Part shown: one piece after another, positions 34,732-46,700 of the stretch
How positions within the stretch are numbered: the stretch's first letter is position 1
Layout: each line of letters starts with the position of its first letter
DNA from: Ditylenchus dipsaci
Lineage: Eukaryota; Nematoda; Chromadorea; Rhabditida; Anguinidae
Direction of reading: 5' to 3'
Assembly: GCA_004194705.1 (NCBI GenBank)
Contig: SADC01000167.1
Span: 1-64,000, forward strand
Length of the DNA stretch: 64,000 nucleotides
Translations under genes and position numbers: made by a program
The notes under the pieces: generated by a model
The model's database searches: none
What the model saw: only the letters and a program-made list of their open reading frames with translations
What the model was told of the DNA's origin: nothing

Positions 34732-35724
34732 TGTCATGATCATCAAACACTCACTTCAATACAACAAACAGTTGAGTTTAGTTTAGGTGTCATGATCATC
34801 AAACACTCACTTCAATACAACAAACAGTTGAGTTTAGTTAGGTGTCATGATCATCAAACACTCACTTCAATACAACAACCAGTTGAGTTTAGTTTAGGTG
34901 TCATGATCATCAAACACTCACTTCAATACAACAAACAGTTGAGTTTAGTTTAGGTGTCATGATCATCAAACACTCACTTCAATACAACAACCAGTTGAGT
35001 TTAGTTTAGGTGTCATGATCATCAAACACTCACTTCAATACAACAAAGTTGAGTTTAGTTTAGGTGTCATGATCATCAAACACTCACTTCAATACAACAA
35101 ACAGTTGAGTTTAATTTAGGTGTCATGATCATCAAACACTCACTTCAATACAACAAACAGTTGAGTTTAGTTTAGGTGTCATGATCATCAAACACTCACT
35201 TCAATACAACAAACAGTTGAGTTTAGTTTAGGTGTCATGATCATCAAACACTCACTTCAATACAACAAACAGTTGAGTTTAATTTAGGTGTCATGATCAT
35301 CAAACACTCACTTCAATACAACAAACAGTTGAGTTTAGTTTAGGTGTCATGATCATCAAACACTCACTTCAATACAACAAACAGTTGAGTTTAGTTTAGG
35401 TGTCATGATCATCAAACACTCACTTCAATACAACAAACAGTTGAGTTTAGTTTAGGTGTCATGATCATCAAACACTCACTTCAATACAACAAACAGTTGA
35501 GTTTAATTTAGGTGTCATGATCATCAAACACTCACTTCAATACAACAAACAGTTGAGTTTAGTTTAGGTGTCATGATCATCAAACACTCACTTCAATACA
35601 ACAAACAGTTGAGTTTAGTTTAGGTGTCATGATCATCAAACACTCACTTCAATACAACAAACAGTTGAGTTTAGTTTAGTTGTCATGATCATCAAACACT
35701 CACTTCAATACAACAAGCAGTTGA
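34732..35724. repeat. 56-bp minisatellite, array 1, about 18 copies
   Basis: Unit TGTCATGATCATCAAACACT... of 56 bp ending AGTTTAGTTTAGG. Units are nearly identical (a few AAC/AAA and GTTTAG/ATTTAG differences and a 5-bp deletion near 35046). The first unit grows out of an inverted ATGATCAT-rich segment at 34690-34740. It ends abruptly in pol sequence at 35724/35725. Confidence 0.97.
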
Positions 35725-37925
35725 ACAGCTTTTTCGATCTTATTGGCCGACCGTGGCTTATTTTCTAGGTTTAGTTAACCGCATGACGGAAGTGTGTTTC
35801 AGAATACTGTAGTCGCTCAAATTTCTCCTGAATCAATGGTCACTTCTCCTAAGGTGTTCGACAAGGATCACCTTTAAAATCTTTCTCGACTCTTTTTGAC
35901 GATAAAACTCTTGGATTGTGCACTAAAACTAAGGCGCATTTATATGTCAAACCTGGAGAAAGGCCAAGATTCATTCCTAAACGACCTGTACCCTTTGGCG
36001 TTGAAGAAACCGTTTCTGAAGAAATAGATCGTTTACTTCGTCTAAATGTAATTTGTCCAGTTGATTACAGTGAGTGGGCAGCACCTATTGTGGCTGTCAA
36101 GAAAAAGAATGGTCAAATTAGAGTCTGTGCTGATTTTCGACTGGTTTAAACAATGCGATTGAGTTAAATAAATATCCTTTGCCGTTGCCAGATGAAATCT
36201 TTAGCAGACTTCATGGATCGAAATATTTCTCTTGTCTAGATTTGTCCGATGCTTATTTCCAAATCGAGTTAGACAATACCTCTAAAAACTATGTGAATAA
36301 ACACTCACCGTGGTTTGTTCCAATATCAACGGCTTCCATTTGGAGTAAAATCAGCTCCATCTATCTTTCAAAAGGTCATGGATGAAATGTTGGTCAATTC
36401 AAGTGTGCTTTTGCTTATCTAGACGATGTCATCATTGTCAGCACCTCGAAGATCAGCATCTCAAAGACATCTATGCCGTTCTCAATAAACTTCAATCGTT
36501 TGGTTTCAGACTGAAATTGGAAAGTGCAAATTTTTCATGGAACAAATAGATATTTAGGTAAATCATAGATACTAAGGGTATAGACCTAATCCTAAGCGCA
36601 CTTTGGCCGTTCGCAACATGCCCGTTCCGCAGACTGTTTCTCAGCTACGATCTTTTTTGGGTGCTATCAATTTTTATGGTAGATACATCAAGGGAATGAG
36701 GCTGTTGCGCGCGCCATTGGATAAACTACTACAGAAAGATGTCACCTACTTTTGGTCTAAAGAGTGTCAAGAGTCCTTTGACAAAGCCAAAGACATCATT
36801 TGTTCTGATCTCTTGTTAGTCCATTATGACCCTAGACTACCTATCATTGTTGCGGCAGATGCCTCTAAAGATGGCATGGGAGCTACTATAGGTCATAAGT
36901 TTTCCTGATGGATCCATCAAGATTGTGGAACACGCTTCCAAGGCTTTCAATCCTGCGCAGCAAAACTATAGTCAAATGAGAAAGAGGGTTTAGCATTAAT
37001 GTTCGCCGTAAAGAAATTCCACAAATACATTTTTGGTCAAAAATTTACTCTACATACAGACTATAAACCACTACTATCTATTTTTGGTTCTAAAAGGGAA
37101 TTCCGGTGTATGCTGCTAGCCGACTACAGAGATGGGCATAGTTCTAAGTGTTTACAACTTCAATATCATCCATACTCGTACCAATGATTTTGGTCAAGTT
37201 GACTCGCTCTCCCGACTAATTGCAGACTATCCTAGGAAGATGAAGAGCAAGTCATCGCTATGTTGAACCTAGTCGACCTTGGAGTCGAAAACATGCTCAT
37301 AAATTCGATTGAAATGATCCTGTTACTAGTGAAGAAATCGCCAATGCCATTTGTACTGACGAAGTACTTTCTAAAATCACACATTACATGCGTGAAGGCT
37401 GGCCAGCAAATATTTCTCAGGGACCAATCGTTTCCTATTTCACTAAACGTCATGCTCTCTACATCACCAAAGACTGTTTGATGTATGAAAATAGAGTTGT
37501 GATTTCTACTTCTTTGCGTCCTAGAATTTTGAAACCACATTGGGTCACCGGGAATAAGTAGATGAAACTTTTGGCTAAAGGTTATGTATTTTGGCCCGGT
37601 CTAGACTCCGAATAGAAACCGTAGTCCGTTTCATGTACCAGTTGTGCATCTCAGGCTAAGAATCCACTTAAGCATACTTTGAAAGCATGGCCTAGTACTG
37701 AAGGTCCATGGCAGAGGATCCACGTCGACTATGCTGGTCCGTTTTTGGGTAAAATGTTCCTCTGCATTGTAGATTCGTTCTCTAATGGCCTGAAGTTTTC
37801 ATCGCTCCTAATGCTAATACTGCTGGCTTAATACGGTTCTAGAGTCGTGTGTTTGCACGTTATGGATATCCCCACAGTCTGGTCTCCGACAACGGTTCAC
37901 AGTTTACATCGCACGAGCGCGAGTA
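35725..37925 (+). pseudogene. pol: Second copy of Gypsy pol (tandem duplicate), truncated at 5' side
   Basis: Colinear with 31356-33555, starting within the protease/RT linker at ACAGCTTTTTCGATC, joined to satellite TTGA. It keeps CLDLSDAYFQIELD, YLDD and the RNase H block (36603-36908), and reaches the same integrase-polymerase fusion. It has many additional one-base deletions relative to copy 1, most in short homopolymers (for example near 35767, 35797, 35874, 36135, 36397, 36451, 37534). It shares the frameshifts near 36977 and 37238 with copy 1. Gag, protease active site and LTR are absent. Confidence 0.9.
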
Positions 37926-38735
37926 CGTACAAAAGCGAAAAATCAATTTGAAAAGACTTTTACTTATGAACAAATGCAGTATTCGGTAAAAACATGGAAA
38001 TATGAGAAACGAGTGGATATACATCTGTAACAACTGTTGATAGAGTACTAAAATTAGTAAAACACCTACTTTCAAGAATGGATTTCTTGATAAATGATGC
38101 TTATGAGTATACAAATGGAAAACTAAACTTGTATTCGATAAACCTTATATATGTTGGATTAAGTACATTAGATTTTAAGTAAGTATCATATGTATGAGTT
38201 TCATTATGATGTCATGCAGAAAAATATGCTAATGATTTAAGATTGTGTTATAAGGATACTGATAGCTTTATATTCGAATCAAAACGGATGATATATATGA
38301 AGATTTTGAACGAATTGAATGATTAATGGATTACAGCGATTATCAAAAGATCATCCATGTGTTAGTACTGAAAACAAGAAGTTATAGGTAAGTTTAAAGA
38401 TGAATTAAATTGTGAATAGATGACAGATTTGTAGGTTTAAGACCCAAACAACTTGCCTACAGAAAAGATGACAATATTGAATCAATAAAATGTAAAGGTA
38501 AAAGAAAATGTTGCGGAACATTGAGAGTTGAAGATTATAAAAAGTGTCTACTTGAAAATATAGTAGTAAGAAAAGACAGTATCTCATCAGAAGTAAAAGC
38601 AAATTTGTACAATTGAGCAGAATAAAATAGCTTTGAATATTGATGATAGAAGTGACTTAAAGCGGTATATTTTGAATAAATACGATACTCTTGCTCACGG
38701 ACATTATGAATTGGGATATAATTATATGAAAAATT
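37926..38735 (+). pseudogene. Second copy of Polinton polymerase B C-terminal part
   Basis: Colinear with 33556-34391 but with a one-base indel every few tens of bases, so no frame exceeds a few dozen codons. The motif C codons at about 38247-38270 spell YKDTDS, keeping the catalytic Asp that is Asn in the first copy. Recognition rests on nucleotide match to copy 1. Confidence 0.85.
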
Positions 38736-38748
38736 TTACATAAATACA

Positions 38749-39000
38749 ATGTCTGAATTACAAAAATTATCTCGTGATGACTCGTGCAAAGTTGCTAAAT
38801 TTAAAATCATGAAAACTATACTTTGAAAAATATAACAAAAAGAACTTATAAATATATTACACATTTATGAATATTTCTTACGATGATTCATTTGTTTATG
38901 ATGAAGTAAAATGAATTTTAAAGTGAAATACTCAGTATTGAAAATATTAACAAACAAACTAAGAGACCTGAACCTTTATTCATGAAAGTGGTATGATTAC
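38749..39000 (+). pseudogene. Second copy of the SAP-like ORF, frameshifted
   Basis: Starts ATGTCTGAATTACAAAAATT as at 34423 but loses frame after about 12 codons through single-base deletions. Same position relative to polymerase and satellite as in copy 1. Confidence 0.75.
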
Positions 39001-39048
39001 ATTAATGACATGATCATATATTTATGATCATTATTATGATGACATTAA

Positions 39049-41428
39049 TGTCATGATCATCAAACACTCACTTCATACAACAAACAGTTGAGTTTTAGTT
39101 TAGGTGCAATGATCATCAAACACTCACTTCAATACACAAACAGTTGAGTTTAGTTTAGGTGTCATGATCATCAACACTCACTTCAATACCACAACCGTTG
39201 AGTTTGTTTAAGGTGTCATGATCATCAAACACTCACTTCAATACAACAAACAGTTGAGTTTAGTTTAGGTGTCATGATCATCAAACACTCACTTCAATAC
39301 AACCCAGTTGAGTTTAGTTTAGGTGTCATGATCATCACACTCACTTCAATAAACAAGCAGTTGAGTTTAGTTTAGGTGTCATGAACATCAAACACTCACT
39401 TCAATACAACAAACAGTTGAGTTTAGTTTAGTGTCATGATCATCAAACACTCACTTCAATACAACAACCAGTTGAGTTTAGTTTAGGTGTCATGAATCAT
39501 CAAACACTCACTTCAAACACAAACAGTTGAGTTTAGTTTAGGTGTCTATAACATCAAACACTCACTTCAATACAACAAACAGTTGAGTTTAGTTTAGGTG
39601 TCATGACATCAAACACTCACTTCAATAAAACAAGCAGTTGAGTTTAGTTTAGGTGTCATGAACATCAAACACTCACTTCAATACACAAACAGTTGAGTTT
39701 AGTTTAGGTGTCATGATCATCAAACACTCACTTCAATAAACAAGCAGTTGAGTTTAGTTTAGGTGTCATGAACATCAAACACTCACTTCAATACACAAAC
39801 AGTTGAGTTTAGTTTAGGTGTCATGATCATCAAACATCACTTCAATAAACAAGCAGTTGAGTTTAGTTTAGGTGTCATGAACATCAAACACTCACTTCAT
39901 ACAAAACCAGTTGAGTTTTTTTTAGGTGTCATGATCATCAAACACTCACTTCATTACAACAAGCAGTTGAGTTTAGTTTAGGTGTCATGAACATCAAACA
40001 CTCACTTCAATACAACAAACAGTTGAGTTTAGTTTAGGTGTCATGATATCAAACACTCACTTCAATAAAACAAGCAGTTGAGTTTAGTTTAGGTGTCATG
40101 CATCAAACACTTTCAATACAACAACAGTTGAGTTTAGTTTAGGTTCATGAACATCAAACACTCACTTCAATACAACAACCAGTTGAGTTTAGTTTTGGTG
40201 TCATGATCATCAAACACTCACTTCAATACAACAAGCAGTTGAGTTTAGTTTAGGTGTCATGAACATCAACACTCACTTCAATACAACAAACAGTTGAGTT
40301 TAGTTTAGGTGTCATGAACACAACACTCACTTCAATAAAACAAGCAGTTGAGTTTAGTTTAGGTGTCATGAACATCAAACACTCACTTCAATACACAAAC
40401 AGTTGAGTTAGTTAGGTGTCATGACATCAAACACTCACTTCAATAAAACAAGCAGTTGAGTTTTAGTTTGTGTCATGAACATCAAACACTCACTTCATAC
40501 AACAACAGTTGAGTTTGTTTAGGTGTCATGATCATCAACACTCACTTCAATACAACAAGCAGTTGAGTTTAGTTTAGGTGTCATGAACATCAAACACTCA
40601 CTTCAATACAACAAACAGTTGAGTTTAGTTTAGGTGTCATGATCATCAAAACACTCACTTCAATACAACAACCAGTTGAGTTTAGTTTAGGTGTCATGAT
40701 CATCAAACACTCACTTCAATACAAACAGTTGAGTTTGTTTAGGTGTCATGATCATCAACACTCACTTCAATACAACAAAACAGTTGAGTTTAGTTTAAGT
40801 GTCATTGATTCAAACACTCACTTCAATACAACAAAACATGAGTTTAGTTTAGGTGTCATGATCATCAAACACTCACTTTCTATACAACAAACAGTTGAGT
40901 TTAGTTTAGGTGTCATGATCATCAAACACTCACTTCAATACAAAAACAGTGAGTTTTTAGTTTAGGTGTCATGATCATCAAACACTCACTTCAATACAAC
41001 AAACAGTTGAGTTTAGTTTAGGTGTCATGATCATCAACACTCACTTCAATACAACAAGCAGTTGAGTTTAGTTTTAGTGTCATGAACATCAAACACTCAC
41101 TTCAATACAACAACAGTTGAGTTTAGTTTAGGTGTCATGATCATCAAACAATTACTTCAATACAACAAACAGTTGAGTTTAGTTTAGGTGTCATGATCAT
41201 CAAACACTCACTTCAATCAACAAACAGTTGAGTTTATTTTAGGTGTCATGATCATCAACACTCACTTCAATACAACAAGCAGTTGAGTTAGTTTAGGTGT
41301 CATGATCGTCAAACACTCACTTCAATACAACAACAGTTGAGTTTAGTTTAGGTGTCATGTCATCAAACACTCACTTCAATACAACAAGCAGTTGAGTTTA
41401 GTTTTAGGTGTCATGATCATCAAACACT
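39049..41428. repeat. 56-bp minisatellite, array 2, about 42 copies
   Basis: Same 56-bp unit as array 1, but many units carry CAAGCAG for CAAACAG and GAACATC for GATCATC, arranged alternately, plus numerous one- to three-base deletions. The 108-codon frame at 40639-40965 is produced by the repeat and is not a gene. Confidence 0.97.
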
Positions 41429-41622
41429 AATCTTATCATCAAACACAAAACTTCACGAGTTTTTCATAGAGCCAGGACCTGAACAAAAAATCGAAAATAC
41501 CGTCTTTTTCTCATGAACAATTTAGTCAAATTCATTAACAATCGAAGCAATATCTTTTCATATTGAAATCGATATACAAAAATTATTTTTTTTCTATTTC
41601 GAGAATGTTGAACAAACAAAGC

Positions 41623-41955
41623 TTCGGAAAATTGCTGTAATATCCACAGCGATATTAAAATACTCAAGATTTCTTAAAATTCTGCTACTGCTATGGTGAT
41701 ATACAGCAATTGTCCGAAGCTCTATTTTAGCAAAGTTCAAATTTTTCTAACGTGAATTTGTTAAGGAGCATGAATATAGTCAAGAAACTGTTTTCAGCTT
41801 TTTTATCCAAAAACAAAAAAGGTATGAATAAATTCAGTGTGAACATCTTTTATGATATATCGAAGAAAGTATATTATGATACCTTTAAAATAAGGTATAA
41901 TTCTAGACCTTATTTGTTAAGGTCTGATATTTGATCTAATTAGGCTGGTCAACCA
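41623..41955. mobile_element. Half copy of the 13.5 kb foldback family
   Basis: Contains the central hairpin (GCTTCGGAAAATTGCTGTAA ... ACAGCAATTGTCCGAAGC) and the complete right arm through TATGATATATCGAAGAAAGT to AATTAGGCTGGTCAACC, matching 13718-14030. The left arm is missing and replaced by unrelated sequence before 41620. Confidence 0.8.
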
Positions 41956-42059
41956 AGACCACCTTTTCTGCATTTTTACTGGTATTTAGATAATGTAATT
42001 CCCCCCCCCCACCAATTAGAGCCTTATTAAGGGATATATTTACACATGACCCTTAATAA

Positions 42060-42170
42060 CTAGGGACCTAAATTCTATGCACTGAAAAATGCGAAATATG
42101 CGCATAAAATATGCGCTAAAAATGCTTAAATATGCGCTAAAAACGTAAAATATGCAGTATATTTTCAGAC
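42060..42170. mobile_element. hAT-type end with AAATATGCGC words
   Basis: Starts CTAGGGACCTAAATTC at 42060 and continues with repeated AAATATGCGC(A/T) words, including the palindromic ATATGCGCATA. Same CTAGGG start as the ends at 29.43, 44.72 and 59.87 kb. No matching opposite end was identified. Confidence 0.6.
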
Positions 42171-42242
42171 TAAACCTTTTAATCTACCGCATAACATTTG
42201 TAAAGAATCACTATATGTCATAAATTGCTGTAAAACATGTTG

Positions 42243-43717
42243 TGTTGTGGGCTGGGCTCAGAAAATTTATCATTGCTTGGATATTTCGGTGAGCCTTCTT
42301 TAACTGTTATTAGGCTGATTTCTTGTTGTTTCTTACCCGATATTTGACTTCTGGTGCTGATTTTCTTACTTTTCATGATGGTTTTTCAGGCGAATCCACA
42401 GACTGTAGTGAGAAGAGCACAAGAAGAATGTCATTGATGTCCACAATCGAAAAATCGCGCATCGGTTGGCTCATCCTTTATTTTTTAGCTTTTAGACGTT
42501 GATTTTAGAAGCTTTTATATGTGAGTTTAGGTTCGGTGGTCAGGTAAATTTAGCTTTTGACACAATTCTCACTGCATACAGCTTGGCAAAGTCTTCCATG
42601 CACTTAACGCTAAGTCACAATTTTTCGTCTATGTGTCACCTATTGACTTCGTCTGGCTGTGTGCGGTTGAAAGATCCCTCTCTATGTGCCTTCGTTCTCC
42701 ATACCCATGACAGTATGGCTAGGCCTATGTAACATAACTGTCGGAGCTCGTTAACTTCTATACAAGAGGCTGCCTAGCGGAGTTATCTATTCTGATATTT
42801 ACTTCACTCATTTTCAGGTATTTTTAGCGAATCAACAGGCAGATATCCAACCAAAAGTCAATCAGCGGTGAACTGAGACGATCGGAATACTTGTACTTTC
42901 TAAATCACTCATGCAGATCACTCTCGCCGCTCAGCTAACTCGCCACTCAAGCACAAACATCGCACCTAAACCACAGAACTTTAGAGAATTAACGTACTCA
43001 TCAACTTTGCAGGCTGCACTTCATGACTTTTCATTGACAGTCGTTGATTATTGTTGATACAAGTATCCAAGTATCGTCTCAGTTCACCGCTGATTGACTT
43101 TTGGTTGGATCGCTGCCTGTTGATTCGCTAAAAAGACCTGAAAATGAGTGAAGTAAATATCAGAATAGATAACTCCCGCTAGGCAGCCTCTTGTGTAGAA
43201 GTTAACGAGCTCCGACAGTTATGTTACATAGGCCTAGCCATACTGTCATGGGTATGGAGAACGAAGGCACATAGAGAGGGATCTTTCAACCGCACACAGC
43301 CAGACGAAGTCAATAGGTGACACATAGACGACAAATTGTGACTTAGCGTTAAGTGCATGGAAGACTTTGCCAAGCTGTATGCAGTGAGAATTGTGTCAAA
43401 AAGCTAAATTTACCTGACCACCGAACCTAAACCCACATATAAAAGCTTCTAAAATCAACGTCTAAAAGCTAAAAAATAAAGGATGAGCCAACCGATGCAC
43501 GATTTTTCGATTTTTGGACATCAATGACATTCTTCTTGTGCTTTTCTCACTACAGTCTGTGGATTCGCCTGAACAACCATCATGAAAAGTAAGAAAATCA
43601 ATCACCAGAAGTCAAATATCGGGTAAGAAACAACAAGAAATTCAGCCTAATAACAGTTAAAGAAGGCTCACCGAAACATCCAAGCAATTATAAATTTTCT
43701 GAGCCCAGCCCACAACA
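42243..43717. mobile_element. Long palindrome: 640-bp arms, about 190-bp loop
   Basis: Arm 42243-42882 and arm 43073-43717 are reverse complements with only scattered substitutions and single-base indels over their length (TTGTGGGCTGGGCTCAG outermost; ATCAGCGGTGAACTGAGACG innermost). The loop holds unrelated sequence. Both arms include intron-like borders (TTTTCAG). A 77-codon frame in the left arm shows no family motif. Sequence just right of the palindrome recurs at the window start. Confidence 0.92.
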
Positions 43718-43950
43718 AGATGCTCAAACACATGAAAACCACAAAAGAATGAGAAAAGTTGAGTGGGGGACAGGGAATTAGCCTTATACCCGTTGAAGAA
43801 AATTTGCGGGCATTTTTTCGAAAATTTGCGGGCAGAAAAAAATAATTTGCGGGCAGAAAAAAGTATTTAGCGGGCAAAAAGAGTAATTAGCGGCATTTTA
43901 AATTTGCGGGCAGAAAAAAAGATTTAGCGGGCAGAAAGAAGTACCGTCCA
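43718..43950. repeat. Element tail with GCGGGCAGAAAAAA subrepeats
   Basis: Contains about six repeats of the form (A)TTTGCGGGCAGAAAAAA or TTAGCGGGCAGAAAAA. Matches the window start (45-235). Such subrepeat ends resemble those of some MULE-like or foldback elements. Confidence 0.6.
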
Positions 43951-44636
43951 TAAAAAAATCCGTACAGAAGTTCAATGATTCAGAAAAAAATTTAATTGGC
44001 GGGACAAGTTGAAACAGGTGAGAATGCCCCTTTTAATGACTAGTTCACAATGGTGGACTGCAGTCGCCACCCTCAGTCCGGACTCACAATCCGCTCTGAG
44101 GATTGTTTTTCATCTCAAGTTAGGATTGTTGTTAATTTTAGGTAAAACGGCTTTTAAAAAGACCTTATTTTTAAATCAATTAAGATATGGGTCTCTAGCC
44201 GTTTTGACCAACACGCTTTTTTATCGACACGCTTTTTATTTTTATTTCGATTCAGAGTCTCTATTCGTAAATAAATTAGCTTTTTTTGAATTTTATTAGT
44301 TCTGACACGAAAAAATTGTTGAAACTCATTTGTTTTTGTCCCACCGAATCAGTCGGGCCTCTTGCATATTTTTTATCCTATTTTTATTTCACCCCAGTCA
44401 TTTCACTTCCATATCATTTCACGCCTGATAAAACACCTTTTTTAATTTCATGTTTTTTTTACAAATTTCGTTTAAATTAGCGCTACATTGTGCTTGGTGG
44501 AAGTCTTATCTAAATCTAGACTAGACCCGGCAGGTTCGGTGCCGGTGCAGTGCCGCTTCGGAAAATCGTGAGGGGTCGAGACATCAAATTAAAAAGACAT
44601 CAACTACTATTGACTTACTACAGCTGTTTGAATGTT

Positions 44637-44718
44637 CGCGAAATTTCTTTTATCGCGAACATTGCTTGCGAATATTCGCGCGAATATTCGCCCGAATATT
44701 CGGAGTTCCCCACCCTAG
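44637..44718. mobile_element. hAT-type end with GAATATTCGCG words
   Basis: Reading inwards from 44718 on the minus strand the terminus is CTAGGGTGGGGAACTCC, followed by repeated GAATATTCG(C/G) words (including GAATATTCGCGCGAATATTC) and GTTCGCGA. Layout as at 29.43, 42.06 and 59.87 kb. Confidence 0.6.
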
Positions 44719-44883
44719 TAGTGACCAACCCAAATTTTTATTTTAAGTGGCCAGTGAAGGATCCCGCAACTATTGGAAAATCTCCCTCCATAGTGGTCGA
44801 GTCATATTTGTCCTGTAGTCATTCGGTGGCCATAGTCATCCATTCCCCAAGGCTAATATTATATAGGGAGTTGACTTACCTTA

Positions 44884-45060
44884 TTCTCTTTTCTGAAAAG
44901 CTTTAATCTGAGTTTCTGATTTTTCCAAAACCATGTCTATTTGCCTGAGTGTTCGCTTTCTAATTGGTTTTTCAGGATAATTAAGCATCTTTTCAAGAGA
45001 TAACTGAAGATTTTTCGTTGTTTGGCCTGCTATGATGATACCAGAATTCACAGTTGGTCT
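44884..45060 (-). pseudogene. Unidentified coding-like exon relic
   Basis: A 59-codon open stretch on the minus strand without a start codon, of balanced composition (contains GIIIAGQTTKNLQLSLEKML, then RTLRQIDMVLEKSETQIKAF), ending at TAA just before a perfect GTAAGT. About one base of frameshift upstream, a further 20 codons (LEKDRLLMVVKKENEDQL) look continuous with it. I take this as an exon of a decayed protein gene or transposon. The family was not recognised. Confidence 0.35.
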
Positions 45061-46042
45061 TCATTCTCTTTTTTCACGACCATCAATAATCTATCTTTTT
45101 CTAGCCTCTCTCTACTTCATCTCGCCAACTGGACATGGGTAAGCATTTATTTCAAGATTTTGATACCCAAATTTCTATGACTATGGCAATCTGTGCCCAA
45201 TACCGTGATTTTCTGCGGTTTTCGCAGAAAATGGACGCAAATTATAAGGCATATTGCATCATAAGCAAAGGATGGGTCAAAATAATTTGCGTACACTTGC
45301 ATGTACTAGCATACACGAGTAAAATAGTGAAGTAAAATAACAGGTCACCTAGTAGAGTAAAAATGAAAAAATATGAAATTTTGGAGTATGTACGCCCATA
45401 AATGGTCCCTTTCCTGGGTGACTAGCAATTCGAAAGATCAGAAAAAGCTATCATAAAATTGTGTAAAAAAACTACTACTTTGGGTAATAAAAGGCTAAAA
45501 ACTTTTGAAGAAAAATTTTAAGATTTCGCCTAAAATGCCTTTTACTTATGTTGCCCTCGAGTTCTCCAGGGTTACCCCAGTACTGGTGCATGCTATTTTG
45601 AAGAAAAATTGAAAAATGCATCAGATTTAAGGCTTATGGACTTCGGTAATTGTTTCGGTTGATCAGGATAAAAATTATCTGACTACCAAGTTTCTGATTA
45701 GGGTTTTGAGGGAAACTCGGAAACAAACCGAAGATCTGTCTTTTCTGACTCCATCCCATCTGGTGGTAAAAATAGTTTTCCAAAATATTGAGTTAAAGAA
45801 AACAGACATATATCTTTGAGTTGTTTTTGATTTTTCTTAAAAAAAATTGGTATTAAGCTAACCTTTATCCTTGTCAAAGAATCAGTCACCGACGGCAAGA
45901 GCGTTTCCGACATCGGACCAAAATCTGAGTGCTTAGTTCAAATCTCCTTTGATTGCCAGAAAATTAAGCTTTTGCAATCATCGCGTTCGACCCACCGTTA
46001 GATTTTCAAAAAACTTTTATGTCCTTAACTGTCTGATTTTAG

Positions 46043-46136
46043 GAAAGCAAGTGACTAAGGGACATAATCAAGCTGGCCATATCATCGGTGAACTGAAGAA
46101 GCTAGCAAATCTTCTCTTGGCTGGATACGGGGGTGT
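46043..46136 (+). other. Possible internal exon, unidentified
   Basis: A pyrimidine-rich acceptor (CTGTCTGATTTTAG) is followed by about 30 non-low-complexity codons (KGHNQAGHIIGELKKLANLL) and a weak GGGG-GTGTTT donor. Nearby plus-strand stretches at 45700-45790 and 45865-45990 are also open but cannot be joined with confidence. Confidence 0.2.
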
Positions 46137-46282
46137 TTTGTGGGTCTTTTATTATATAAGTTTTAATAGTCATATGCCGTTTTCATCTTTTCTCGTCTTA
46201 TCCTTTTTTTTGGCTGCCGGCTTCTAATCGGGTGGAAAATTAAAAACTTTGGATCATGAGGGTAAGTTTTCTTTGATATTTA

Positions 46283-46698
46283 CAGTCCAGTTCGATATAA
46301 CGACACCCACAAAGTTCGTCTCTGCCTAGGGTCCGACACTTCTTTCAGCCCGATTTTTAAGTTTTCTACTTGATCTGTTTTGACAGTCTGGTCTCAAAAA
46401 TCGCAAGGATGCTGATTTTCCGGTGGTTTTTCAAACTAGATAATTTCATCATTTAAAAATCAAAACCTCGATATGGTGATCACCCTTTTTGAAAAATGAT
46501 GATCACTATATCAAGGTTTGTGTTTTAAATGATAAAATTATCTAGTTTTTGACAAACGATCGGCAAAATCAGCATCCTTGCGATTTTTAAGACCACACTT
46601 TCCAAACAGATGCAATAAAAAACTAAAAAATCGGGATGAAAAAAAGTGTCGAACCCTAGGCGGGAACGAACTTTGATCACTATATCCAAACTCGATTG
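46283..46698. mobile_element. Pogo/Tigger-type MITE, 416 bp
   Basis: Left end CAGTCCAGTTCGATATAACG and right end (other strand) CAATCGAGTTTGGATATAGT, flanked by TA at 46281-46282 and 46699-46700. Both arms share AAGTTCGT...CCTAGGGTNCGACAC, and the centre forms a further hairpin around 46440-46560. No transposase. Confidence 0.8.
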
Positions 46699-46700
46699 TA

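Noticed and set aside
40639..40965. 108-codon plus frame
   Set aside because: Produced by the 56-bp satellite; repetitive peptide.
42499..42732. 77-codon plus frame in the left palindrome arm
   Set aside because: No recognisable domain and the mirror arm shows no conserved coding pattern.
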